Shown: one piece after another, positions 51,498 through 61,464 of the stretch
Position numbering within the stretch: the first letter of the stretch is position 1
How the letters are laid out: every line of letters begins with the position of its first letter
Origin: Clostridium fallax
GTDB taxonomy: Bacteria > Bacillota > Clostridia > Clostridiales > Clostridiaceae
Length of the DNA stretch: 64,000 nucleotides
Assembly: GCF_900129365.1 (NCBI RefSeq)
Contig: NZ_FQVM01000004.1
Location: 89,286-153,285 of the forward strand
Direction of reading: 5' to 3'
Program-made: the position numbers and the translations under genes
Notes under the pieces: generated by a model
What the model was told of the DNA's origin: nothing
The model's database searches: none
The model's input: only the letters and a program-made list of their open reading frames with translations

Positions 51498-52742
51498 ATG
51501 AATAAAAAAGCATCAAGTACTATAATGTTTATCATTTGTGTTGCTATTATAGGAATTTTAGCATTCTTAGGCTTTAAAGGTGCTGTAATTGGAGGGTGGC
51601 AGTTTAAATCTTTCAGTCAAAGCATAACAAGAGGTCTAGATCTTCAAGGTGGAGTTTCAGTTTTAATGGAAATTCAATCAGATAAAGTAACACCGGAGCA
51701 ACTAGAAAGTACTAAAGAGAGTTTACAGCTTAGAGTTAATAAAGTTGGAGTATCAGAAACAGTAGTTACTACAGAAGGAAATAATAGAATAAGAATAGAT
51801 ATTCCAGGTAAATTTGATTCAAAAGCAATAGTTGATACTTTAAGTAAAACTGGGGAATTAACTTTTAAAGATCCAGAAGGAAATATAATATTAACTGGTA
51901 AAGATGTTCAAAAGGCAACTGCATCAATAGATCAACAAACAGCGAAACCAGTTGTTGGCTTAGAATTTAATGATGAAGGTAAGAAAAAATTTGCAGAGGC
52001 AACTCAAAAACTTGTAGGTAAGAAAATTGGAATTTATATGGATAATGAAGAATTAACAAATCCTACAGTACAAGAACCTATTTTAGATGGAAGAGCTTCT
52101 ATATCAGGGAATAAGAGTATAGAAGAGGCTAAAAAACTTGCAGGTATTATAAATGCAGGAGCATTACCACTTCCAGTTAAGACAGTTTCAGTAAAAACAG
52201 TAGGAGCTCAATTAGGAGCAAATGCTCTTCCAAATGCAATAAAAGCAGGAGTTATAGGTATAGCTATAATATTCTTATTTATGATTTTATATTATAGAGT
52301 ACCTGGATTATTAGCTTGTGTAGCTCTTACATTATATATAACATTAGTTTTATATACCTTTGTTTCATTAGGAGCGGTACTTACATTACCTGGTATTGCA
52401 GGTTTCTTATTAACTATAGGTATGGCAGTAGATGCTAATGTCTTAATATTTGAAAGAATTAGAGAAGAACTTAGGGTTGGAAAATCAGTAAAAACATCTG
52501 TTAAAGCTGGATTCCAAAATGCAATGTCATCTATTATAGACTCAAACCTAACAACTATAATAGCAGCAGTAGTTCTTTACTTCTTTGGATCAGGTCCTGT
52601 TAAAGGATTTGCTACAACATTAATGATAGGTACTATAATAAGTATGTTTACTGCTATAATAGTAACTAGAATATTAGTTAACTTAGCATTAAATATGGGA
52701 ATGCTTAATAAACCATCACTATTTGGAGTAAAAAGGGGGTAA
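51498..52742 (+). CDS. secD: Protein-export membrane protein SecD
   Basis: 414-residue SecDF subunit that uses the proton gradient to help complete export. One N-terminal transmembrane segment, an external domain (about 35-240) with LDLQGGVSVLMEI, then five segments including GFLLTIGMAVDANVLIFERIREEL, a signature of SecD. ATG at 51498 is behind AGGGGGAT; the ATG at 51474 lies ahead of the site. Five bases before secF. Confidence 0.96.
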   Translation: MNKKASSTIMFIICVAIIGILAFLGFKGAVIGGWQFKSFSQSITRGLDLQGGVSVLMEIQSDKVTPEQLESTKESLQLRVNKVGVSETVVTTEGNNRIRIDIPGKFDSKAIVDTLSKTGELTFKDPEGNIILTGKDVQKATASIDQQTAKPVVGLEFNDEGKKKFAEATQKLVGKKIGIYMDNEELTNPTVQEPILDGRASISGNKSIEEAKKLAGIINAGALPLPVKTVSVKTVGAQLGANALPNAIKAGVIGIAIIFLFMILYYRVPGLLACVALTLYITLVLYTFVSLGAVLTLPGIAGFLLTIGMAVDANVLIFERIREELRVGKSVKTSVKAGFQNAMSSIIDSNLTTIIAAVVLYFFGSGPVKGFATTLMIGTIISMFTAIIVTRILVNLALNMGMLNKPSLFGVKRG

Positions 52743-52747
52743 GAACT

Positions 52748-53629
52748 ATGCTTAAAATAATAGAAAAAACAAAAATATGGTTTTCAGTCTCCCTAATAAT
52801 CATAATTATAGGAATGGGATTTTTATTTTATAGAGGTTTAAATTTTGGAATTGACTTTAAGGGAGGAACTCAAGTAGTAATTAATTTTGGAAAAGAATTT
52901 AATAAATCAGAAGTTGATGATATAGTTAAAAAATATGCACCGAATGCAGTTACGAATACAATAACGAATGATGGAAAAGCTGAAGAATTAGAAATTAAAG
53001 CAAACAATTTTGACTCTTCTAAGGTTTCAGAAGTTATAAATGAGCTTAAAGAAAAGTATTCATTAGGAGATGATGCTTTAGTTTCACAAGATGAAATAGG
53101 AGCATCTATCGGTAAAGAGCTTACAAAAAATTCTTTTATAGCTTTAGCTATAGCAATAACTTGTATGCTTGTTTATGTAGGATTTAGATTTGAATTTAAT
53201 TTTGGAGCTGCAGCTATATTAGCATTAGTACATGATGCTTTAATAACTTTAAGTGTATATGCAATATTTTATATTCCTGTAAATACACCATTTATAGCAG
53301 CTATGCTTACAATAATAGGTTATTCAATAAATGATACTATAGTAATTTTTGATAGAATAAGGGAGAATTTTAAGAAGAATAGAAGGGCAGATGTAGTTGA
53401 AGTTGCAGATAAGAGTATAACTCAAACTATGGCAAGATCTATAAATACTACCTTTACTACCTTAGTAACAATAGTAGCTGTTTATATATTTGTACCAACT
53501 GTTAGAGATTTTACTTTCCCATTAATAATAGGTATAGTATCAGGAGCATATTCTTCAATATTTATAGCAAGCCCAATCTGGGTTTTACTAAAAAAACATA
53601 GACCTAAAAGAAATGCTGTAAAAGCTTAA
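52748..53629 (+). CDS. secF: Protein-export membrane protein SecF
   Basis: 293-residue partner of SecD. N-terminal transmembrane segment, short external domain FGIDFKGGTQVVI, and six segments, including IIGYSINDTIVIFDRIREN. ATG start with AGGGGGTAAGAACT before it. Ends in a basic tail. Forms one translocation-assist complex with SecD and YajC. Confidence 0.96.
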   Translation: MLKIIEKTKIWFSVSLIIIIIGMGFLFYRGLNFGIDFKGGTQVVINFGKEFNKSEVDDIVKKYAPNAVTNTITNDGKAEELEIKANNFDSSKVSEVINELKEKYSLGDDALVSQDEIGASIGKELTKNSFIALAIAITCMLVYVGFRFEFNFGAAAILALVHDALITLSVYAIFYIPVNTPFIAAMLTIIGYSINDTIVIFDRIRENFKKNRRADVVEVADKSITQTMARSINTTFTTLVTIVAVYIFVPTVRDFTFPLIIGIVSGAYSSIFIASPIWVLLKKHRPKRNAVKA

Positions 53630-53651
53630 TTCTTTGATAAAAAATAAAGTT

Positions 53652-53698
53652 AGAAGTCTTTAAAGATGTAGAAAAAAGTCTTTAAGGACTTCTTTTTT
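53652..53698 (+). terminator. Terminator after secF
   Basis: AGAAGTCTTTAAAGA pairs with TCTTTAAGGACTTCT, followed by seven Ts. Confidence 0.8.
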
Positions 53699-53802
53699 AT
53701 ATTAAAGTTAAGAAATCATTATAAATTTGTAAAAATAATTTGTAAAAAAGCAGTTTTTAACTTATAATATAAATGTTTTCTAAAATTATGGAGGAGTTAG
53801 TC

Positions 53803-54666
53803 ATGCAAAAGTTTTGGGAGAGCATTTATCGCCCTAATTACATTAATGGATATAATCCATTTATAATTAAAAATATGAATAAAGCCATAGAGAGAACAGT
53901 AACTGCAATAAATCATAGAGAAAAAATTGTGCTGTATGGTAGCTGTGATGTAGATGGTATATGTGGTATAGCATCTCTCATTTTGATGTTAAAATACTTA
54001 AATGCAGATGTTGAATATTTTATAGATGAGGGAAATGGTGGGCTAAATTCAGATATATTAAAAAACCATATAGGTTTTTTAGGCGCACAATTAGTTATAA
54101 CTGTAGGTTGCGGTTTAAACAATATAAAAAAGCAAGAAGCTTTATGTAAAGAATTAGGTATAGATATTATAGTTACAGAAAATAAAAAAACCAAGGATAA
54201 ATATGAATCTATTTATATAAATCCAAGTCAAGAATGTTGTGGATATAGATATAAAAATTTATCCTCTTGTGGTGTCTCTTTTAAACTTATGCAGGCAATA
54301 GCTATATATTATAATATGAAAAGTATTAATAGATATTTAGATTTAATACTTTTAGGCGGTATTTCCGCAGGTATTGAAAATATAGGAGAAAATAGAATTT
54401 TCTTAAAAGAAGGAATGAATTATTTAAAGACAACCAATAATAATGGTCTTAGAGCAATATTAGATTATTCATCTATTAAAGATATAAATAGTGATAGTAT
54501 AAGAAGAATAATAAGTATAATAACGCCAACGGTAAATCCTGTAGGTAAAAAAGAAAGTGCAAGAATTATAGTTGAGCTTTTAACTACTAATGATAAAGAT
54601 AGATCAGAGCAAATAGTTAAGTATTTGTATAGCGAAAGAAAAAGAGAACTAAAGTTAGGGACATAA
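53803..54666 (+). CDS. RecJ-like remnant at the recJ locus, degenerate DHH domain
   Basis: 287-residue protein at the position of recJ, between secF and apt. Only the N-terminal DHH domain of RecJ is kept; the DHHA1 and OB parts are missing, whereas full RecJ is roughly 550-800 residues. Catalytic residues have changed: motif I GDYDxDG is G46-S47-C48-D49-V-D-G, motif II TVDCG reads TVGCG (100-104), and the DHH reads E126-N-K. The fold-scale blocks SSCGVSFKLMQAI and DLILLGGISAG remain. It is therefore unlikely to be a 5'-3' exonuclease. ATG at 53803 follows GGAGG; the frame is otherwise intact with no frameshift. Loss of catalysis with an open frame suggests a binding role or recent decay. Confidence 0.8.
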   Translation: MQKFWESIYRPNYINGYNPFIIKNMNKAIERTVTAINHREKIVLYGSCDVDGICGIASLILMLKYLNADVEYFIDEGNGGLNSDILKNHIGFLGAQLVITVGCGLNNIKKQEALCKELGIDIIVTENKKTKDKYESIYINPSQECCGYRYKNLSSCGVSFKLMQAIAIYYNMKSINRYLDLILLGGISAGIENIGENRIFLKEGMNYLKTTNNNGLRAILDYSSIKDINSDSIRRIISIITPTVNPVGKKESARIIVELLTTNDKDRSEQIVKYLYSERKRELKLGT

Positions 54667-54714
54667 TATAATAATTTTTACATACATTATTAAATGTTTT
54701 TTGGAGGAATTAAG

Positions 54715-55233
54715 ATGAATTTAAGAGAGAAAATAAGAGTTATAAATGATTTTCCAAAGAAGGGAATAAGCTTTAAAGATATTACAACATTAATTGGAGA
54801 TGGAGAAGCTTTAAAGGTTTCAATAGATAAAATTACAGATTATCTAAAGGATAAAAACATAGATGTAGTTGTAGGACCTGAATCAAGAGGTTTTATATTT
54901 GGAGTGCCAGTAGCTTATGCTATGGGAATAGGTTTTGTTCCAGTTAGAAAGCCAGGAAAATTGCCAGGAGAAACTATTGGAGTAGAATATTCACTAGAAT
55001 ATGGAACTGATAGACTAGAAATTCATAAAGATGCAATAAAACCAGGAGAAAGAGTTGCGGTTATAGATGATTTATTAGCAACTGGAGGAACGATAGAAGC
55101 AGTAACTAAATTAATAGAACAAGCTGGTGGAGAAGTTGTTACTTTAAATTTTGCTATTGAACTTACAGAGCTAAAAGGAAGAGATAAATTAAATGGATAC
55201 GATGTTATGTCATTAGTGCAATATGATATCTAA
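54715..55233 (+). CDS. apt: Adenine phosphoribosyltransferase
   Basis: 172-residue purine-salvage enzyme making AMP from adenine and PRPP. PRPP-binding motif VAVIDDLLATGGTIEA near 114-129; base-recognition segment GPESRGFIFGVPVAYA near 56-71. ATG at 54715 follows TTGGAGGAAT; the ATG at 54694 is ahead of it. Followed by a hairpin before rel. Confidence 0.96.
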   Translation: MNLREKIRVINDFPKKGISFKDITTLIGDGEALKVSIDKITDYLKDKNIDVVVGPESRGFIFGVPVAYAMGIGFVPVRKPGKLPGETIGVEYSLEYGTDRLEIHKDAIKPGERVAVIDDLLATGGTIEAVTKLIEQAGGEVVTLNFAIELTELKGRDKLNGYDVMSLVQYDI

Positions 55234-55279
55234 ATTTATTGAAAAATATTTGACATTATAATATAATTATATTTATGAA

Positions 55280-55303
55280 ATGGCTGGTTTAAAAACCAGC
55301 CAT
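55280..55303. terminator. Hairpin between apt and rel
   Basis: ATGGCTGGTTT and AAACCAGCCAT pair around a two-base gap. There is no clear T-run after it, so it may be a weak terminator or a leader hairpin of rel. Confidence 0.5.
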
Positions 55304-55350
55304 TGACTTTAATTGTGAAATTTAAAGAATATTAAGGGAGAGTAATCTAT

Positions 55351-57537
55351 ATGCTTGAAAACATCATGAAAAAGATAAAAGAGAATAATCCAAACATTGA
55401 TATAAATATTATTGAAAAAGCATATAAACTGGCTTCAGAAGCCCATAAAAAGCAAAGAAGGGAATCTGGAGAGCCGTATATAATTCACCCTGAAAGCGTC
55501 GCTTATATTTTATCGGAGCTTGGGATGGATACTAATACTGTAGCAGCAGGATTATTACACGATGTTATAGAAGATACAGAGTACAGCTATGATGACTTAA
55601 AAAATCTTTTCAACAAAGAAATTGCAGACCTAGTAGAAGGCGTTACAAAACTTAACAAAATAAAGTATAAAACTAAAGAGGAGCAGCAAGCAGATAATGT
55701 TAGAAAAATGCTTTTAGCTATGGCAAAAGACATTAGAGTTATAATAATAAAGCTTGCAGATAGACTACATAATTTAAGAACTCTTAAGTTTATGCCTGTA
55801 GAAAAACAAAAGGAAAAAGCAAAGGAAACTTTAGATATATATGCACCTTTAGCTCATAGATTAGGTATTTCTAAAATAAAATGGGAATTAGAAGATCTCT
55901 CCTTTAGATACCTTCATCAAGAGGAATACTATGATTTAGTAGATAAGATAGCAGAAAAGAGAGTTGAAAGAGAAAAATATATAAAAGAAGTAGTTGAAGA
56001 TTTAAATAATAAATTAAAGTTATCAGGAATAGAAGCTGAAATTGAAGGAAGACCTAAACATTTCTATAGTATATATAGAAAGATGACTAATAAAAATAAA
56101 AGTATAGAACAAATTTTTGATTTAACTGCTATTAGAGTATTGGTAAATTCAGTTAAGGATTGTTATGCGACATTAGGTATAGTTCATACTATATATAAAC
56201 CTATTCCAGGAAGATTTAAAGATTATATTGCAATGCCAAAGCCTAATATGTATCAATCATTACATACTACAGTAATTGGGCCGCAGGGAAAAACCTTTGA
56301 AATACAAATAAGAACTTTTGAAATGCATAGAACAGCAGAATATGGTATAGCAGCTCACTGGAAGTATAAAGAAGGTGAAGCGAATAAAGATGTAAGCTTT
56401 GAAACTAAACTTTCATGGCTTAGGGATATTTTAGAGTGGCAAAATGAAACTTCTGATGCAGAGGAGTTTATGGAAGGCTTTAAAATGGATTTATTTAGTG
56501 ATGAAATATTTGTATTTACTCCAAAAGGAGTAGTAATAAATCTTCCAAATGGATCTACACCTATAGATTTTGCGTATAGGATACATACAGATATAGGAAA
56601 CAAATGTGTAGGTGCTAAGGTTAATGGTAAAATGGTAACCTTAGATTATAAGCTTAAAACTGGAGAAATTGTAGAAATATTAACATCAAGTACTTCTAAG
56701 GGTCCTAATATGGATTGGCTTAATATTGCAATTAGCAATCAAGCTAAAAGTAAGATAAAGCAATGGTTTAAAAGGGCTAGAAGAGATGAAAATATAGTAA
56801 AGGGAAAAGAATCAGTTGAAAAAGAAGCTAAGAAGCAATCAATTAATTTTTCTGATTTAAGCAAAGGGGAAGCTTATGATAAACTTCTAAAAAGATATAA
56901 TCTTCATAATAACGAAGATATTTATGCAGCTGTAGGTGCTGGAATGTTAAATGCCTCTGTAGTTATTGCAAGGCTTAAAGAGGGACTTCATAGTGAAAAA
57001 GCTCAAAGCGCTGAACAGATTCAAAAGAATATTGAAGATCATATAGTTAAAAATGAAAATAAGGAAAAAAATAAGAAAAAAGAAGGATCCTATGGAATAA
57101 CTGTAAAAGGTGAAAGTAATTTAATGGTTCGCTTTGCAAAATGTTGTAATCCAGTGCCTGGTGATGACATTGTAGGATATATTACAAAGGGAAGAGGAGT
57201 ATCTATTCACAGAACTGATTGTAGTAATTTAAAGGGTATGATTGGTGATGAAGAGGATAGATTAGTAGAAGTAAACTGGGGCAATGCAAAGGGCAAGGAT
57301 TATATTGCCGAAATACAAATAAAATCAGAAGACAAATTAGGAATGCTTTCAGATGTTATGACTATAATAACTGAATCTAAAATCCATTTAGTTGGTATAA
57401 ATGCAAATTCAATAAAAGAAAATATTGCTATGATAAATCTAAAGGTCAATATTGATAGTATAGATAGACTAAATGCACTAATGAAAAAACTTAAAAGCTT
57501 AAAAGGTGTTATGGACGTATATAGACTTAATAATTAA
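55351..57537 (+). CDS. Bifunctional (p)ppGpp synthetase/hydrolase
   Basis: 728-residue RelA/SpoT homologue controlling the stringent response. HD hydrolase domain with H70-D71 in LLHDVIEDT, synthetase domain (about 240-370) with GRFKDYIAMPKPNMYQSLHT, TGS domain VFTPKGVVINLPNGSTPIDFA near 390-410, a zinc-finger domain with CCNPVPGDDI near 600, and a C-terminal ACT domain. Both catalytic parts look intact. ATG start behind AGGGAGAG. Directly ahead of dtd. Confidence 0.95.
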   Translation: MLENIMKKIKENNPNIDINIIEKAYKLASEAHKKQRRESGEPYIIHPESVAYILSELGMDTNTVAAGLLHDVIEDTEYSYDDLKNLFNKEIADLVEGVTKLNKIKYKTKEEQQADNVRKMLLAMAKDIRVIIIKLADRLHNLRTLKFMPVEKQKEKAKETLDIYAPLAHRLGISKIKWELEDLSFRYLHQEEYYDLVDKIAEKRVEREKYIKEVVEDLNNKLKLSGIEAEIEGRPKHFYSIYRKMTNKNKSIEQIFDLTAIRVLVNSVKDCYATLGIVHTIYKPIPGRFKDYIAMPKPNMYQSLHTTVIGPQGKTFEIQIRTFEMHRTAEYGIAAHWKYKEGEANKDVSFETKLSWLRDILEWQNETSDAEEFMEGFKMDLFSDEIFVFTPKGVVINLPNGSTPIDFAYRIHTDIGNKCVGAKVNGKMVTLDYKLKTGEIVEILTSSTSKGPNMDWLNIAISNQAKSKIKQWFKRARRDENIVKGKESVEKEAKKQSINFSDLSKGEAYDKLLKRYNLHNNEDIYAAVGAGMLNASVVIARLKEGLHSEKAQSAEQIQKNIEDHIVKNENKEKNKKKEGSYGITVKGESNLMVRFAKCCNPVPGDDIVGYITKGRGVSIHRTDCSNLKGMIGDEEDRLVEVNWGNAKGKDYIAEIQIKSEDKLGMLSDVMTIITESKIHLVGINANSIKENIAMINLKVNIDSIDRLNALMKKLKSLKGVMDVYRLNN

Positions 57538-57608
57538 GTAAGTATTTAATATTTATTATTTTATAAAATAACATAGTTGTTAAAATGAATTAATAAAGGA
57601 TGATATAA

Positions 57609-58058
57609 ATGAGAGCAGTAGTACAAAGAGTTAAAAGATCTTCAGTTAAAGTAGATGGAGAAGTTAAAGGGGCAATTGAAAAAGGATTTAATGTGCTTTT
57701 AGGAATATCTAAAGACGATACAATTTCTGACCTAAAATATATAAAGGATAAAATTTTAAATCTTAGAGTTTTTGAAGATGAAAATGATAAAATGAATTTA
57801 TCTATTTTAGATGTAAAGGGAGAACTTTTAATTATTTCTCAATTTACTCTATATGGAGATTGTAGAAAAGGTAGAAGACCTAATTTTATGGAGGCTTTAG
57901 GAGGAGAAGAAGCTAAAGTCCTTTATGATGAATTTTTAGAATTATTCAAAGAAGATGATATTAAAGTTCAATGTGGTGTCTTTGGTGCAGATATGGAAGT
58001 TGAAATAATAAATGATGGACCAGTTACTCTTTTATTAGAAAGTAAAAAGACTTTTTAG
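57609..58058 (+). CDS. dtd: D-aminoacyl-tRNA deacylase
   Basis: 149-residue proofreading enzyme that removes D-amino acids from tRNA. Blocks MRAVVQRVKRSSV, SQFTLYGDCRKGRRPNF and the NDGPVTLLLES end with the Gly-Pro motif are intact. ATG start behind AAAGGATG. Thirteen bases before the hydrolase gene. Confidence 0.96.
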   Translation: MRAVVQRVKRSSVKVDGEVKGAIEKGFNVLLGISKDDTISDLKYIKDKILNLRVFEDENDKMNLSILDVKGELLIISQFTLYGDCRKGRRPNFMEALGGEEAKVLYDEFLELFKEDDIKVQCGVFGADMEVEIINDGPVTLLLESKKTF

Positions 58059-58071
58059 GAGGTAAACTAAC

Positions 58072-58671
58072 ATGATAATTAAAAGAATTCCAGCAGGAAT
58101 ATATGCAGCAAATTGTTTTTTACTTATGGATGAAGATACTAAGGAAATGGCAGTTATAGACCCAGGTGGAGATAGCGATGATATTATAAAAGCAATAGAG
58201 TCTTTAAAGGGTAAGGTAAAGTTTATACTTTTAACTCATGGTCATGTGGATCATGTTGGTGGAGTTATGGATATAAAAAAGGAATATAATGTTCCTTTCT
58301 ATATTAATGAAGAGGATCAAAAATTAATAGATAAAGGTACTTATATTTATGGAAATATACCTAAAGCAGATGGCTATTTAAAAGATGGAGATAAAATTTC
58401 ATTAGGAAAACATACAATTACTGTTTTAGAAACTCCAGGTCATACTCCAGGGGGAGTATGCTTTAAGGTAGAGGATATGGTGTTTACTGGAGATACTTTA
58501 TTTAAAGGATCTATTGGAAGAACTGATTTAGGTGGCGGAGATTATGATGCTATAATAAATAGTATAAATAATAAATTAGTTCCTTTAGATGAGAATACTA
58601 TAGTTCTTCCAGGTCATGGACCAGAGTCAACTATAGCTCATGAAAAACAAAGCAATCCTTTTTTAAGATAG
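58072..58671 (+). CDS. Metallo-beta-lactamase-fold hydrolase
   Basis: 199-residue glyoxalase II-like hydrolase. The HxHxDH metal motif is THGHVDHVGG near 57-66, and TPGHTPGGVC and LPGHGPES give the other ligands. ATG start behind AGGAGGTAAAC. Between dtd and hemZ, likely co-transcribed with both. Substrate unknown: hydroxyacyl thioesters are the usual suggestion. Confidence 0.88.
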   Translation: MIIKRIPAGIYAANCFLLMDEDTKEMAVIDPGGDSDDIIKAIESLKGKVKFILLTHGHVDHVGGVMDIKKEYNVPFYINEEDQKLIDKGTYIYGNIPKADGYLKDGDKISLGKHTITVLETPGHTPGGVCFKVEDMVFTGDTLFKGSIGRTDLGGGDYDAIINSINNKLVPLDENTIVLPGHGPESTIAHEKQSNPFLR

Positions 58672-58681
58672 AGGAGATAAA

Positions 58682-60115
58682 ATGAAAATAAAAATAAATT
58701 TAAATGATATGAAATTTAGATATGATATATATCAAATGTTTAATATATTTTATACCTTTGACGATATTGATTTTGTAGAAGAAGATGAGGAATATAAAAT
58801 ATTTATAACAGAGGATTCTATAGAGTTTTCATTAAAGAAAAAAGATTACAATAAAGTAAAATCTCTTTTAGGTGATAACAAAAAAGAAATAATCAAAAAG
58901 TTTATATTTGAAAATCTTTCAAATATAACTGGTGAAAAATATCCTTGGGGAACTTTAGTTGGAATTAGACCAAGTAAAATAGCTTTTAGACTTTTAAAAG
59001 AAGGTAAAAGTGATGAAGATATTATAGAATATTTTAAAAACACTTATGATTCTTCAAAGGATAAGGCAGAACTTTGTATAGAGGTTGCAAAAAGAGAGGA
59101 AGAATTTGTAAATAAAGATGAGAACTCTATAAGTATATATGTAGGAATGCCTTTTTGTCCTACAAGATGTTTGTATTGTTCTTTTGCATCGAATCCTATA
59201 AAGGGATGTGAAAAATTAGTTGATCCTTATCTTGAAGCTTTAAGTTATGAGATAGATAAGATAAAAGAATATGTAGAAAGTAAGAATATATCTATAGAAA
59301 CTGTATATTTTGGAGGAGGAACTCCTACTGCTGTTAATGATATTCAGTTCCACAATATTTTAAAGAGAGTTTATAATTCCTTTGTAAAAAATAAAAATAT
59401 AAAAGAATTTACAGTAGAGTGTGGAAGACCAGACAGTATAACAGAAAAAAAATTACTTTCTATGAAAGAATTTAATGTTTCAAGGATAAGTATAAATCCT
59501 CAAAGTATGAATGATAATACGTTAAAAGAAATAGGAAGACATCATTCTGTTTTAGATGTAAAAGAAAAATTTAATTTAGCTAGAAAACTAGGTTTTAATA
59601 ATATAAATATGGACATAATAGTAGGTCTTCCTAAGGAAAATTATAGCAATATAAAAAGAACCTGCGAAGAAATTAAGCTATTAAATCCAGAAAGTTTAAC
59701 AGTTCATGGAATGTCTATAAAAAGAGCTTCAAGGCTTCATGAAAATATAATATTAAATAAAGAAGTAAACATACCTAATCAAGATGAGTTAAATACTATG
59801 TATAATGAAACAAAGTATTTAGCAAAAGAACTTAATATGAATCCATATTATATGTATAGACAGAAAAATATGGTTGGAAACATGGAAAATGTAGGTTTTT
59901 CTAAAGAAGGTATGGAATGTATTTATAATATAGAAATGATTGAAGATAAACAAAGTATTATAGCTTTAGGAGCAGATGCTGTATCTAAGGTAGTTTTTCT
60001 TAGGGAAGATAGAATAGAAAGATTTGCAAATGTAAAAGATGTAAGAGAATATGTAAAAAGAGTAGAGGAAATGGTTAAAGGAAAAATTCAATTATTAGAT
60101 ACCTTATATAAATAA
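58682..60115 (+). CDS. hemZ: HemZ-like radical-SAM coproporphyrinogen dehydrogenase
   Basis: 477-residue radical-SAM protein of the oxygen-independent coproporphyrinogen III oxidase family, HemZ branch. The radical-SAM motif CPTRCLYCSF is near residues 159-168, GGGTPTAVND and TVECGRPD follow, then FDxx-type SINPQSMNDNTLKEIGR. An N-terminal region of ~150 residues precedes the radical-SAM domain. ATG start behind GAGGAG. Eleven bases after the hydrolase and 13 before hisS. Confidence 0.88.
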   Translation: MKIKINLNDMKFRYDIYQMFNIFYTFDDIDFVEEDEEYKIFITEDSIEFSLKKKDYNKVKSLLGDNKKEIIKKFIFENLSNITGEKYPWGTLVGIRPSKIAFRLLKEGKSDEDIIEYFKNTYDSSKDKAELCIEVAKREEEFVNKDENSISIYVGMPFCPTRCLYCSFASNPIKGCEKLVDPYLEALSYEIDKIKEYVESKNISIETVYFGGGTPTAVNDIQFHNILKRVYNSFVKNKNIKEFTVECGRPDSITEKKLLSMKEFNVSRISINPQSMNDNTLKEIGRHHSVLDVKEKFNLARKLGFNNINMDIIVGLPKENYSNIKRTCEEIKLLNPESLTVHGMSIKRASRLHENIILNKEVNIPNQDELNTMYNETKYLAKELNMNPYYMYRQKNMVGNMENVGFSKEGMECIYNIEMIEDKQSIIALGADAVSKVVFLREDRIERFANVKDVREYVKRVEEMVKGKIQLLDTLYK

Positions 60116-60128
60116 AGGAGGCATTAAA

Positions 60129-61382
60129 ATGGCAATACAAGCACCAAAGGGTACAAAGGATATGTTACCAAAAGATGCGTATAAGTGGCAATACATTGAA
60201 AGCAAATTAAGAGAATTATCAGCGGAGTATGGAATAAGAGAAATAAGAACTCCAATGTTTGAAAATACAGAACTTTTCACAAGAGGTGTAGGAGAGACTA
60301 CTGATGTAGTTCAAAAAGAAATGTATACCTTTGATGATAAAGGTGGAAGAAGTATGACATTAAAGCCTGAAGGAACTGCACCAGCTGTTAGAGCTTTTAT
60401 AGAAAGCAGTATGTATGCAGATGCTCAGCCTACAAAAATGTATTACTTTACACCGGCTTTTAGATATGAAAATGTTCAAAAAGGAAGACTTAGACAATTT
60501 CATCAATATGGAATTGAAGTATTTGGATCAAAAGAGCCATCAATAGATGCAGAGATAATAAGTATTGCAATGAGAGCATTAAATGAATTTGGAATTGAAG
60601 GATTAAGTTTAAATATAAATAGTTTAGGTTGTCCAGAATGCAGAAAAAAATATAATGATGCTCTAAAAAAATATTTAGAAGAAAATTATGATTCTTTATG
60701 TTCAACTTGCAAAACAAGATTTGAAAGAAATCCTATGAGAATTATAGATTGTAAAGAGAAAAAATGTAAAGAAATAACTAAAAATGCTCCAATAATATTA
60801 GATTATATATGTGATGAGTGTAGTGAGCATTTTAATAGGGTAAAAGAATACCTAGATGTTTTAGGTGTTCAATATATAGTAGACCCACACATAGTTAGAG
60901 GATTAGATTATTATACAAAAACTGTATTTGAAATAATACATAAAGGTTTAGCTGTATGTGCTGGTGGAAGATACGATAAATTAATAGAGGAACTTGATGG
61001 ACCTAACATGCCAGCTATGGGATTTGGATTAGGACTTGAAAGACTTATAATGACCCTTGAAAATGAAGGAATAGAAATACCAAAGCCTAATTTTATAGAT
61101 TTATATATAGGATCTATGGGAAAAGAAGCAAATTTACAAGCTTTGAAAATGGCTAATGAATTAAGAAATTTTGGATTAAAATGTGATATAGATCATATGG
61201 GCAAAAGTGTTAAAGCCCAAATGAAGTTTGCAAATAAAATAGACTCAAAATTTACTATTGTTTTAGGTAGTGATGAATTAGAAAACAAAAAAGGGAAGCT
61301 TAAAAGAATGAGTGATGGAGAACAATTTGATGCAAATTTAGAGAATTTAGAAGAAATAGCTAAATTAATAAAAAATCAATAA
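60129..61382 (+). CDS. hisS: Histidyl-tRNA synthetase
   Basis: 417-residue class II synthetase. Motif 2 is TPAFRYENVQKGRLRQFHQ, the histidine-specific loop VRGLDYYTKTVFE near 257-269, and motif 3 MPAMGFGLGLERL. C-terminal anticodon-binding domain from about 325. A Cys-rich insert CSTCKTRFERNPMRIIDC sits mid-protein. ATG start behind AAAGGAGG. No T-box leader is seen. Confidence 0.96.
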   Translation: MAIQAPKGTKDMLPKDAYKWQYIESKLRELSAEYGIREIRTPMFENTELFTRGVGETTDVVQKEMYTFDDKGGRSMTLKPEGTAPAVRAFIESSMYADAQPTKMYYFTPAFRYENVQKGRLRQFHQYGIEVFGSKEPSIDAEIISIAMRALNEFGIEGLSLNINSLGCPECRKKYNDALKKYLEENYDSLCSTCKTRFERNPMRIIDCKEKKCKEITKNAPIILDYICDECSEHFNRVKEYLDVLGVQYIVDPHIVRGLDYYTKTVFEIIHKGLAVCAGGRYDKLIEELDGPNMPAMGFGLGLERLIMTLENEGIEIPKPNFIDLYIGSMGKEANLQALKMANELRNFGLKCDIDHMGKSVKAQMKFANKIDSKFTIVLGSDELENKKGKLKRMSDGEQFDANLENLEEIAKLIKNQ

Positions 61383-61464
61383 AATAGCAGGCTAAGTTAA
61401 GCTCATATAAATTTAAAGAACTATAAATAATATAAAGCAAAGTAATAGTCAGGAGGAATGACAA

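Noticed and set aside
61383..61464. T-box leader before aspS or hisS
   Set aside because: The T-box conserved sequence (GGGTGG-type with terminator) is absent and the spaces are too short for such a leader.
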